Source: Aequorivita sp. (GTDB lineage Bacteria; Bacteroidota; Bacteroidia; Flavobacteriales; Flavobacteriaceae). Taken from it: a stretch of DNA of 49,871 bases. The notes below the pieces were generated by a model that searched no databases, was not told the DNA's origin, and worked only from the letters and a program-made list of their open reading frames with translations. The stretch covers positions 1 to 49,871 of the forward strand of contig JAUYGY010000016.1 in the NCBI GenBank assembly GCA_030690315.1, given 5' to 3'. The translations under genes and the position numbers were made by a program. Below are positions 1 through 7,618 of the stretch, piece after piece (positions within the stretch are counted from its first letter, which is position 1; every line of letters begins with the position of its first letter).

Positions 1-60
1 TTACAGGCTGAAAGGGAGAAATTGGCTTATGTGGAGAAAATGTTGGGTTCTAAGCTGTAG
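1..60 (+). CDS. C-terminal tail of a truncated upstream gene
   Basis: Frame 1 reads 19 codons from the window edge to a TAG at 58-60, rich in charged residues (QAEREKLAYVEKMLG), which looks like a helix or coiled-coil end. Too little is visible to name a family. It may simply be an open frame, but the tail-like composition and the repeat-rich spacer that follows fit a gene end. Confidence 0.4.
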   Translation, partial: LQAEREKLAYVEKMLGSKL

Positions 61-1072
61 GCGGAGGGGTAGTTCTATTCAAGACTGCAAGTAGCCTCAA
101 AAGATTGCCGCCCTGCGCTCGCAAAGACGGTAGCGCTCCTGTTCGATTCAACAATTCAACAATTCCAACGAAAGGTGACCGAGTGAATTTCAGCGAGCGC
201 AGCGAACTGAAATTTGTATCGAGGCCACCGGCTCAAAAGTCCAATCATGATAACAAGTAGCTTCATGGGTTTGCTTCACTCCGTTCGCAAAGACGGTACC
301 GCTCATGTTAAATTACTTTCATAAGAGTATGGTGTGAATTGTTGAGTTGTTGAATTGAAATCATTTTGGCCTACGAAAAGAAGCTTGCCCTGAGCGAAGT
401 CGAAGGGTAGAAAATGAATTTATTGGAGGATAAAGCAAAAATCCTTCTTAGCACTATGCATTTATGGTAGTTTCATTGTTCAAAAAATTGGCAGCCAATC
501 TTAGGGTTCTAAAAACTTTATTTTTGCGCCGGAAATAAAGAAATTTTCAGGAATCTTTTCGTAAGCCTAGCCCTTTTTGTTTCTAGCCTGCCCTGAGCGG
601 AGTCGAAGGGTGCGGCAATGGCAAAAAGAAAGAAGACGAAGAGAAAACGATTTATTAAGGTGTAGTTCCAATCATGATAACAAGTAGCCTCAAAAGATTG
701 CTTCACTCCGTTCGCAATGACGGTACCGTTCACGTTCGATTCAACAATTAAACAATTAAACGATTCAACAAATAAACATTTAAACAATTCCAACCAAAGG
801 TGACCGAGTGAATTTCAGCGAGCGCAGCGAACTGAAATTTGTACCGAGGCCACCGGCTCAAAAGTCCAATCATGATAACAAGAAGCCTCAAAAGATTGGC
901 ACGCTTCCCCCGCAAAGACGGTCCCGCTCACGTTCGATTCAACAATTAAACAATTCAACGATTCAACAATTCCAACCAAAGGTGACCGAGTGAATCACAA
1001 GGAGCGCAGCGAACTGAAATTTGTATCGAGGCCACCAAATTTTAACAGCCAAACCAAATACCAAATATTGAA
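61..1072. repeat. Non-coding block of REP-like palindromes and 8-bp-period tracts
   Basis: No convincing gene lies here. A unit starting AAAGGTGACCGAGTGAAT recurs at about 171-263, 797-885 and 977-1037; in the first two copies it contains the palindrome AATTTCAG...CTGAAATT around GAGCGCAGCG. A second motif (TTGCTTCACTCCGTTCGCAA and variants) recurs near 100-135, 262-305 and 697-730. A third, CCCTGAGCGAAGTCGAAGGG and a variant, occurs at about 389-408 and 591-610. Between them lie tracts with an 8-bp period (ATTCAACA/AATTAAAC types) at about 144-175, 738-795 and 938-976, and one in the opposite orientation at 333-358. Such palindromic units are typical intergenic repeats; the open frames across them have repeat-derived translations. 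Confidence 0.8.
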
Positions 1073-1148
1073 CTTCTCACTTCTCACGACTCACTTCTCA
1101 CTTCTCACTTCTCACTACTCACTTCTCACTACTCCCGTCTCCCGTCTA
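1073..1148. repeat. Solo 7-bp-period tandem array
   Basis: Ten consecutive heptamers of the CTTCTCA / CTACTCA / CGTCTCC type run in strict register from 1073 and end over the stop codon (TAG, 1146-1148) of the minus-strand gene that follows. In that gene's direction the array begins exactly at its stop. No partner arm of opposite polarity is visible nearby. Confidence 0.85.
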
Positions 1149-1796
1149 AAAAACCCCAAAAATCTCAATCCCCACAGCATCCTGCCCTAAACATTCATAC
1201 TCCTCCTCCCCAAGTATTTCTAAAAACCGCAGCCCAATTACGGGAATATAATGCTTCCCTTCTTTTTTATTGACTTTTCTCTCAAGCTTCATTACCAACT
1301 CTTCCGCTTTCCCAAACTTGGACCTTCTAATGGGAGTGGCTTCATATGTCGTAAATAAATTCACTTCTGCATCATATGCCAGCAGCAAATATAATAGCTC
1401 AAAATCGGTAGCCCCCTTTGGAAATCGGGCAGAGGAGGGGTCAAAACCTCTCCAGATCAAAGTGAAATCCGCTACATCAATTTCCGGATTTCCAAAATGC
1501 TGCCGTATCCCCGCTTTCGGCGTAAATACAAATTCCCTTAACAACAATTTGCCCTTCAGGGTCTTTAGTCCCGCTCCCACATTACGGGCACCTTTGTCCG
1601 AAGTAGAATCCAATGATTTTATTTTTGAACCTAGCTGCATCAGCCGCTGGTGCAGCATTCCAACCTTTTTATACTTTAACAGGGGGCGTAATGCTATCTT
1701 AAACTCCTTGGCAAATAAACTGCACAACCCAAATTCATCAGAATTTTTGTAAATTCTTGGGTTATTTTTATTATTTTCGTAATTGAATCCTCTCAT
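1146..1796 (-). CDS. Hypothetical protein, 216 aa
   Basis: I do not recognise a family. The ATG-started frame has normal coding character: mixed hydrophobic and charged residues, basic N-terminal half (KFK, KYKK), no signal peptide or membrane segment. A central segment (FTLIWRGFDPSSARFPKGA) resembles nothing I can name. It is probably cytoplasmic. The neighbourhood is repeats on both sides, so it is a stand-alone gene; its stop codon lies inside a 7-bp repeat array. The 160-residue open frame on the opposite strand is taken as its shadow because it is less protein-like. Confidence 0.7.
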   Translation of the reverse strand: MRGFNYENNKNNPRIYKNSDEFGLCSLFAKEFKIALRPLLKYKKVGMLHQRLMQLGSKIKSLDSTSDKGARNVGAGLKTLKGKLLLREFVFTPKAGIRQHFGNPEIDVADFTLIWRGFDPSSARFPKGATDFELLYLLLAYDAEVNLFTTYEATPIRRSKFGKAEELVMKLERKVNKKEGKHYIPVIGLRFLEILGEEEYECLGQDAVGIEIFGVF

Positions 1797-2427
1797 CGCT
1801 GAACTTGTTGGTTTCTAGATAAATATAAAAACATTTTTCCTAATATACAAGTTCCCTTAACCAATTGTAAGCCGACCGAAAGCCGATTGAAAGCCGATTG
1901 AAAGCCGATTGCATGCCGACTCCATGCCGACCATACTTCTCAGATACTTCCACCATGCCCCCATGATAGCCCCTTTTAACCCCATCAACAAGCAGCCCAA
2001 AATCCCACCAAAACCTGAAACCTACAACCGATAACCGAGAATGACGAGCGATGAACTACGAGCGCCGAGCGATGAGTGACGAGCCAAGAAGCAAGAGCCA
2101 AGAACCAAGAGTAACAATAATCAATTCGTGTATTCGTGGTGAAATAACAATGAGTAGTAAGCAGTTATTTAGTGCTCAGTGCTCAGTGCTCAGTGTTCAG
2201 TGTTCTGTGCTCAGTGTTCAGTTGAAACAAGAAACAAGACACCCAACAATAATAAACAATTTGTGTATTCGTGGTGAAATAACTACAAATAGTGGCAGTA
2301 GTCAGTTATTTAGTGTCCAGTGTTCAGTGTTCAGTGGTCAGTTGAAACAAGAAACAAGACACCCAACAACAATAAACAATTCGTGTATTCGTGGTCAAAC
2401 AAACCGACAACCGACAACCCACAGCCA
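1797..2427. repeat. Non-coding spacer built of 11-bp and 7-bp period repeats
   Basis: From 1871 to 1932 six units of exactly 11 bp begin with GCCGA (GCCGATTGAAA type). From 2020 to 2110 about 13 heptamers run in register, most ending in GA (GCGATGA, GCCAAGA). AGTGCTC-type heptamers run at 2171-2219 and AGTGTTC-type at 2312-2339; each of these two is followed by a near-identical tail (TTGAAACAAGAAACAAGACA... to ...GTGTATTCGTGG). A copy of the GTGTATTCGTGG end also precedes the first at about 2120-2150. No gene is supported; the long plus-strand open frame at 2051-2605 encodes only repeat-derived peptide and runs into the next gene antisense. Confidence 0.85.
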
Positions 2428-3627
2428 TTACAGCACCCCAACTTCCACCATACATTCCCGCATCATTTGGTATGTGCGGGCAATATCATTATCCAAACCA
2501 ATGGAAAAGCGAATCAAACCATCACTTAGCCCCATTTCCTTTTGTTCCTCTTCCGGTATTTCAGAAGAAGTGGAAGAGCCCGGCGCACTAAAAAGTGTCT
2601 TGTAAAAACCAAGACTCACTGCCAAATACCCAAGATTGCGTTTTTGCATCAGTTCCATTAATTCGTTCGCTTTAGCAATTCCGCCCACATCAACCGTAAG
2701 CATTCCACCAAAACCGTATTCCCCATTCATCATTTTTTTGAAAAGCTCATGGCCGCTGTGCGATTTTAAGCCGGGATAAACCGTTTTTAAGCCATCTGCC
2801 TCAAACTTTTCAGCTAAATACAAAGCATTTTCGCTGTGCTGTTTTATACGAATGTGAAGGGTTCTAAGATTTTTCAAAATAGATGCTGCACGTAAACTGT
2901 CCATTGCCGGCCCAAGAAGCATATTAGCACCATCGTTTACGTTGCGGAGGTTGTCAATAAATTCCTGCGTGCCACAGGCTACCCCGCCCATAGTATCGCT
3001 ACTGCCATTGATGAATTTGGTCAAACTGTGAAGCACAACATCTGCTCCCAATTTGGCCGGTGAAATGCTTAAGGGTGAAAAGGTATTGTCCACCAATAAT
3101 TGTAAGTTGTGTTTTTTTGCAATTTTTGAAAGGGCTTCAATATCTGCAATTTCCAACAACGGATTACTGACAGTTTCGCAAAAAATTATTTTGGTGTTTG
3201 CTGAAATAGCTGCTTCCACCTGTTCGAGCTTTGTAATGTCAACAAATGAAGTTTCAATATTTAAACGCGGGGCAAAGTTTTTTAGGAAAGCATAAGTGCC
3301 GCCATAAATGGTCCGGCTGGAAACAATTTGGTCACCCGCTTTGCATAATTGTAAAATTGCCGGAGTAATAGCGCCCATTCCGCTTGCTGCAACGTTCGCG
3401 GTTTGGGTACCTTCCATTGCCGCCAACGCCTGCCCCAAATAGAGATTGGAAGGGGTGGTGTGGCGCGAATAGAGATAACATCCATCTGCGTTTCCTTCAA
3501 AGGTATCGAACATCGTTTTTGCGGAAAGAAACGTATAGGTTGAAGAATCAGAAATGGAAGGATTAACCCCTCCAAATTCGCCAAAGTATTGTAAATCCTG
3601 TATTTTGTCTGCGGGTTTAAAAGCCAT
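2428..3627 (-). CDS. Trans-sulfuration family PLP enzyme (methionine gamma-lyase / O-acetylhomoserine sulfhydrylase type)
   Basis: A 399-residue cytoplasmic enzyme of the Cys/Met metabolism PLP family. The motif SLTKFINGSSDTMGG carries the PLP-binding lysine, and VDNTFSPL precedes it as in this family. The length fits the usual 380-400 residues. A longer frame to 3705 exists, but the first 26 residues are unlike the family and the ATG at 3625-3627 (MAFKPADKIQ) gives the normal start. The position corresponding to Cys116 of Pseudomonas methionine gamma-lyase (YGCT) reads YGGT here, so gamma-lyase activity is uncertain; sulfhydrylase or another gamma-elimination role is equally possible. It stands alone, divergent from dihydrolipoyl dehydrogenase. 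Confidence 0.88.
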   Translation of the reverse strand: MAFKPADKIQDLQYFGEFGGVNPSISDSSTYTFLSAKTMFDTFEGNADGCYLYSRHTTPSNLYLGQALAAMEGTQTANVAASGMGAITPAILQLCKAGDQIVSSRTIYGGTYAFLKNFAPRLNIETSFVDITKLEQVEAAISANTKIIFCETVSNPLLEIADIEALSKIAKKHNLQLLVDNTFSPLSISPAKLGADVVLHSLTKFINGSSDTMGGVACGTQEFIDNLRNVNDGANMLLGPAMDSLRAASILKNLRTLHIRIKQHSENALYLAEKFEADGLKTVYPGLKSHSGHELFKKMMNGEYGFGGMLTVDVGGIAKANELMELMQKRNLGYLAVSLGFYKTLFSAPGSSTSSEIPEEEQKEMGLSDGLIRFSIGLDNDIARTYQMMRECMVEVGVL

Positions 3628-3729
3628 AATAGTGTTTTTCTGTTGTGCGGCAAAATTGCAAAAATTTAAAGGAGTGGTCAAACTATAAGCCATTTCATTT
3701 AACAATTACTATCAGCTATGAACTATCAC

Positions 3730-3840
3730 TAATCTATCATCCATTCATCCGCTAATCAACGAATCCGCTAATCAACGAATCAACCAATCCGCTAATCAAC
3801 CCATTCGCTAATCAACAAATCAACTAATCGACCAATAAAC
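3730..3840. repeat. 8-bp-period tract in a divergent promoter region
   Basis: Units such as AATCAACG, AATCCGCT and AATCAACC follow each other in an 8-bp rhythm between the PLP enzyme and dihydrolipoyl dehydrogenase. The 8-bp period and AATCAAC-like content resemble the tracts at 144-175 and 738-795. The tract ends just before the likely promoter of the downstream gene. Confidence 0.75.
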
Positions 3841-3863
3841 TTTTAAACTCCTAAACAGTATTG

Positions 3864-3871
3864 TACCTTTG
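3864..3871 (+). promoter_or_regulatory. Bacteroidota-type -7 box of lpd
   Basis: TACCTTTG matches the TAnnTTTG -7 consensus of Bacteroidota and lies 25 bases before the ATG at 3897. No clear TTG -33 element is seen at the usual spacing. Confidence 0.55.
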
Positions 3872-3896
3872 CAATTCTATTTTAAAATCAAATTTT

Positions 3897-5300
3897 ATGA
3901 GTAAATATGATGTAGCAATAATTGGTTCGGGTCCTGGTGGCTATGTAGCAGCAATCCGTTGTTCACAATTGGGGATGAAAACCGCAATTATTGAAAAATA
4001 TGATGTTTTGGGCGGAACCTGTCTAAACGTGGGCTGTATTCCCAGCAAAGCCTTGTTGGATTCTTCACATCACTACGAGGAAGCGATGAAACATTTTGCA
4101 GATCACGGAATAGAAATTCCTGGGGAAATAAAGATCAACTTCAAAAAAATGATTGAGCGCAAAGCTTCGGTTGTGGATCAAACCACCAAAGGAATTGCGT
4201 TTTTAATGGATAAAAACAAAATTGACGTTTTCACGGGAGTGGGCGCATTTAAAGATGCCACCCATATTGAAATTACCAACGGCAAGAAAAAGGAAACCAT
4301 TGAAGCAACCAATATAATCATCGCTACGGGAAGCAAACCTGCAACCCTTCCTTTTATAAAATTGGATAAGGTCCGAATTATTACCTCCACCGAAGCTTTA
4401 ACTTTAAAAGAAATCCCGAAACATCTAGTGGTTATTGGAGGTGGGGTTATTGGCTTGGAATTGGGCCAGGTTTATAACCGTTTGGGCTCTGAAGTTTCCG
4501 TAGTGGAATATATGGATAGAATTATCCCCACGATGGATTCCGCCCAAAGCAAGGAATTGATGAAGGTGATGAAGAAGCAAGGTGTGAAATTCTACGTTTC
4601 GCATAAAGTTTCCGCAGTTGCCAAAAAAGGAAAAGAAGTAACGGTTACTGCTACCGATAAAAATGATAAGGAAATAACTTTCAAAGGAGATTACTGCTTG
4701 GTGTCCGTGGGAAGAAAACCAAATACCGAGGGTTTGAAGGCAGAGAATGCTGGCGTAAAAATAACCGAGCGCGGAATGATTGATGTTAACGAGCATCTTC
4801 AAACAAACATTAAAAACATTTACGCCATTGGCGACGTGGTTCGCGGCGCAATGCTCGCCCACAAAGCTTCGGAAGAGGGCGTTTTTGTTGCTGAAATAAT
4901 CGCCGGACAAAAGCCACATATAGATTATAACTTAATTCCTGGCGTTGTTTACACTTGGCCGGAAGTTGCTTCCGTTGGAAAAAACGAAGAACAACTTAAA
5001 GATGCCAAGGTTGAATATAAAGTGGGCCAGTTCCCTATGCGCGCCTTGGGAAGAAGCCGAGCCAGTGGCGATACCGATGGCTTTGTAAAAATTCTTTCCG
5101 ATAAAAAAACCGATGAGGTTTTGGGCGTTCACATGGTTGGCGCCCGTGTTGCCGATTTAATTGCTGAAGCAGTTGTTGCAATGGAATTCCGCGCAAGCGC
5201 AGAAGATATTGCCCGAATGAGCCACGCACATCCAACATACGCAGAAGCTGTAAAAGAAGCTGCACTTGCCGCTACAGATGATAGAGCATTACATATATAA
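3897..5300 (+). CDS. lpdA: Dihydrolipoyl dehydrogenase (E3)
   Basis: A 467-residue flavoprotein that reoxidises dihydrolipoamide with NAD+ as the E3 subunit of 2-oxoacid dehydrogenase complexes and glycine cleavage. Visible features are the N-terminal FAD GxGxxG (residues 10-15), the redox pair Cys42/Cys47 in GGTCLNVGCIPSK, a second dinucleotide fold (VVIGGGVIGLELG, about 180), the FAD-binding YAIGDVV near 310, and the C-terminal HAHPTYAE with catalytic His445-Glu450. The ATG at 3897 is chosen over the upstream frame start because it places the FAD motif at the family position. No E1 or E2 gene is adjacent, so it probably serves several complexes. Confidence 0.97.
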   Translation: MSKYDVAIIGSGPGGYVAAIRCSQLGMKTAIIEKYDVLGGTCLNVGCIPSKALLDSSHHYEEAMKHFADHGIEIPGEIKINFKKMIERKASVVDQTTKGIAFLMDKNKIDVFTGVGAFKDATHIEITNGKKKETIEATNIIIATGSKPATLPFIKLDKVRIITSTEALTLKEIPKHLVVIGGGVIGLELGQVYNRLGSEVSVVEYMDRIIPTMDSAQSKELMKVMKKQGVKFYVSHKVSAVAKKGKEVTVTATDKNDKEITFKGDYCLVSVGRKPNTEGLKAENAGVKITERGMIDVNEHLQTNIKNIYAIGDVVRGAMLAHKASEEGVFVAEIIAGQKPHIDYNLIPGVVYTWPEVASVGKNEEQLKDAKVEYKVGQFPMRALGRSRASGDTDGFVKILSDKKTDEVLGVHMVGARVADLIAEAVVAMEFRASAEDIARMSHAHPTYAEAVKEAALAATDDRALHI

Positions 5301-5317
5301 ATTTTTATGATTCAGGT

Positions 5318-5350
5318 AAAAAAAGGCCCCGTTTATACGGGACCTTTTTT
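5318..5350 (+). terminator. Rho-independent terminator after lpd
   Basis: A-run, then stem GGcCCCG / CGGGaCC with loop TTTATA and one C-A mismatch, then T6. It lies 18 bases after the lpd stop. Confidence 0.8.
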
Positions 5351-5606
5351 ATTCTAAAACATTGTTGTCCGATAAAAATTGAAACGAAACCGTTAAACTC
5401 AAATCAATAAAGGTCTTCTGCTATTTATCTGACTAACGACCTTCCTTTTCATTTTATTTAAAACCAAAACCGAAACTTCGTATTTTAACCTAATCATAAT
5501 TTTAAAGATTTAACTTTCATTGATTTACGATTAAGTCTTTGTTCTTTGTTCTTTCAGCGCAGCGGTCTTATCTCTTTTTCGGACAATACATTCTAAAAGT
5601 GATTAA
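5351..5606. other. AT-rich spacer, nothing recognised
   Basis: Between the lpd terminator and the convergent superoxide dismutase gene. I see no open frame, RNA fold or repeat worth naming. Confidence 0.5.
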
Positions 5607-6197
5607 TTATTTTATAATCCCACCACAACTAATTCTACCTCCAGCATCGCCAGTAGGTTGTGTAGTGAAATCGTCTTTACCTTCGTGAACAATTATTGCT
5701 TTGCCAATAATGTTTTTAGTATCATCGAGACAGCCTATGCACCATTCGTCGGTTTGCATAGAGATTTTACCGCTACCGTCATCGGCTGCTTCAAAATTGC
5801 CTATATCACCTTTGTGATATCCTTCGGCATCACCCCATTTTCCGTGTTTGGTGAGTGTTGGGTTCCAGTGACCGCCAGAAGAGGTTGCATCTTCAGCACT
5901 ACAATCTGCTTTTTCGTGAAGATGGATTGCATGGGTTCCTGGTTTAAGACCTGAGAATTTGGCTTCAAATGTCACAATTCCGTTTTCTTCGGAAAAATAT
6001 GCTTCACCTTTGGCGATACTTCCACTTTTAGACTCCATTGTAACTGAAACAGTTTTGGCTTCTTCCTTTTGATCAGTGGAATCCATGTTGATGGAATCAT
6101 TCATTCCATCCATAGTGTCCAAGTCTTTCTTTTCGTTTTTGCAGCCTACAAATGCAAATACTGCTAAGGCTGTAATTAAAACTCCTAATTTTTTCAT
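5607..6197 (-). CDS. sodC: Cu/Zn superoxide dismutase lipoprotein
   Basis: A 196-residue periplasmic or outer-membrane lipoprotein that dismutates superoxide. The signal peptide ends in a lipobox (FVGC, Cys19), followed by an acidic linker to about residue 48 and the SodC beta-barrel. Metal ligands are in place: His92 and His94 (HLH), His110 (GGHWNP), His128, Asp131 and His171 (VHEGKDD). Cys99 and Cys191 fit the family disulfide. The C-terminal GGRISCGGI is canonical. It is alone, convergent with lpd; no metal-uptake or redox partner gene adjoins it. Confidence 0.95.
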   Translation of the reverse strand: MKKLGVLITALAVFAFVGCKNEKKDLDTMDGMNDSINMDSTDQKEEAKTVSVTMESKSGSIAKGEAYFSEENGIVTFEAKFSGLKPGTHAIHLHEKADCSAEDATSSGGHWNPTLTKHGKWGDAEGYHKGDIGNFEAADDGSGKISMQTDEWCIGCLDDTKNIIGKAIIVHEGKDDFTTQPTGDAGGRISCGGIIK

Positions 6198-6281
6198 GTT
6201 TTTTGGTTTAATACTTATTTAATATTGGTTTTAATTAAAGGTACAATAGTTTTTAAGCGATGACAATAAATTAAGAATAAT

Positions 6282-7028
6282 TTAAAAGTTTAAAACGCTA
6301 AGCTCAGAAGTATCCGTAATATCATTTCTGCTAAGTTGATATTGATAAATTCCGTTTTGTCCAATGGCTATCAATAAATCATCTTGTATAATTACATCAA
6401 AAGCTAGCTTGTTTATATTGTGCACCAAAACTGTATTTTCCGGATCAGAAACATCAAAAACCTTTATTTCGTCATCACACACAAAGAGATAGTTCCCATA
6501 AAGGCCCATTCCTTTTGGAAATGTTAGGTTTCTAACACTTAACAATGTGGGATTTACAACATCGGTAATGTCATAAACTTCTAATTGGTTTACCGTTGTA
6601 CCACACCCTAAATCAGACCATAACGTAACAAAAGCTGTGGTAGCATTTGCAACCACAGGGTCGCAGGAAGTGAAGTGCTGAACATCTGCTAGATACTCTG
6701 GAAATTCAGGATTACTAACACTATAAATAAACATTCCATTCTGTGAACCTATGTAAAGATATTCCTTGTAATTGAAAAGGGTTTCGATTCTGAAACCAAT
6801 AGGAATGTTATTTACAAACACTGGATCTGCCGGAGTTGCTATGTTATAGACATTTAAACCATATTCATCCACAGTATAAAGATAATCATTAAGCATTGCA
6901 AAACGAGCCAAAGAACCGCCCTGCCCATCGTTGTTGCCCATTGATTCATTTAAAGCCCCATTCTCTCCATCTTGGCTACAAGCCACGGTTAAAGCTATTG
7001 TTAAAATAAGTAATATTATTTTTTTCAT
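6282..7028 (-). CDS. LVIVD-repeat lipoprotein
   Basis: A 248-residue exported lipoprotein (signal with TVAC, Cys17). At least four LVIVD-type beta-propeller repeats are visible, each of the pattern L-x-VYDI-x-P-x-P (GLNVYNIATPADP, GMFIYSVSNPEFP, QLEVYDITDVVNP, EIKVFDVSDPEN). The function of such propellers is unknown; they are thought to be cell-surface proteins. Its ATG overlaps the stop of the upstream lipoprotein by 4 bases, so the two are translationally coupled. Confidence 0.85.
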   Translation of the reverse strand: MKKIILLILTIALTVACSQDGENGALNESMGNNDGQGGSLARFAMLNDYLYTVDEYGLNVYNIATPADPVFVNNIPIGFRIETLFNYKEYLYIGSQNGMFIYSVSNPEFPEYLADVQHFTSCDPVVANATTAFVTLWSDLGCGTTVNQLEVYDITDVVNPTLLSVRNLTFPKGMGLYGNYLFVCDDEIKVFDVSDPENTVLVHNINKLAFDVIIQDDLLIAIGQNGIYQYQLSRNDITDTSELSVLNF

Positions 7029-7558
7029 GGCGTATTGGTTTTTGGGATCCAGTTTACAACTACATTATTCGGTGGAATATTATTGGGATAAAATCCATCT
7101 GGCGAAAGCATTTCAGGGAAAGTATCCTTAATTCGCTTAGTAACCGTGATGCCTCCTGATCCTAAAACTACTTGTACGGCAATTAGATCTGTTGCCTGAT
7201 TAATAAAGAATATGTCTTCCCTTATCGCCAAGTCTGTTGCTCCCGGCGATTCTATAAAATGAATAGGAGTTGGGTTGGAAGGATTTTCATTATTGAAAAC
7301 GTGAAAGCCCTCATTCTTTTCATTAATGAAAAGATACTGTTCAATAACATAAATTTTTCCAGCGTTCACTACCGGTTTTGCGGGTGAGAGTATAACGCTA
7401 CGCTCAAAATCTGAACGCTCCATAAATACAGGTTCGTATTGAGATTCAACAACAATGGGAGGGAGGTCATCCGTTTCGCCACAATCGCCATGCCAGCAGC
7501 AGCTTTGCAAAGCCGTAAGGGCAAATGTTAAAAGAATCAAGGTTGTTTTTATTTTCAT
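7025..7558 (-). CDS. Small lipoprotein partner of the LVIVD protein
   Basis: A 177-residue predicted lipoprotein with lipobox LQSC (Cys20) and a Cys-rich start (CCWHGDC). The body contains one or two propeller-like strands (GFHVFNNENPSNPTP) that resemble LVIVD repeats, so it is a shorter relative or partner of the downstream gene. It ends in a proline-rich tail and its stop overlaps the next start. Function unknown. Confidence 0.75.
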   Translation of the reverse strand: MKIKTTLILLTFALTALQSCCWHGDCGETDDLPPIVVESQYEPVFMERSDFERSVILSPAKPVVNAGKIYVIEQYLFINEKNEGFHVFNNENPSNPTPIHFIESPGATDLAIREDIFFINQATDLIAVQVVLGSGGITVTKRIKDTFPEMLSPDGFYPNNIPPNNVVVNWIPKTNTP

Positions 7559-7618
7559 AAACTTTAGTTTAAGTGTACTACAAGTTTACAAAATAAAGAG
7601 ACACCAAAAATTTAGTAT

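Noticed and set aside
518..793. 91-residue minus-strand open frame
   Set aside because: Its translation comes from REP-like units (ANGVKQS, DSAQGR are typical repeat translations), with no protein family.
1270..1752. 160-residue plus-strand open frame
   Set aside because: It lies fully antisense to the hypothetical gene at 1146-1796, which has better coding character and a normal start.
2051..2605. 184-residue plus-strand open frame
   Set aside because: It is made of 7-bp repeat-derived peptide (SVQCSVFS type) and then runs antisense into the PLP enzyme gene.
2428..3627. Confident methionine gamma-lyase call
   Set aside because: The key Cys of characterised gamma-lyases is Gly here (YGGT), so only the family is assigned.
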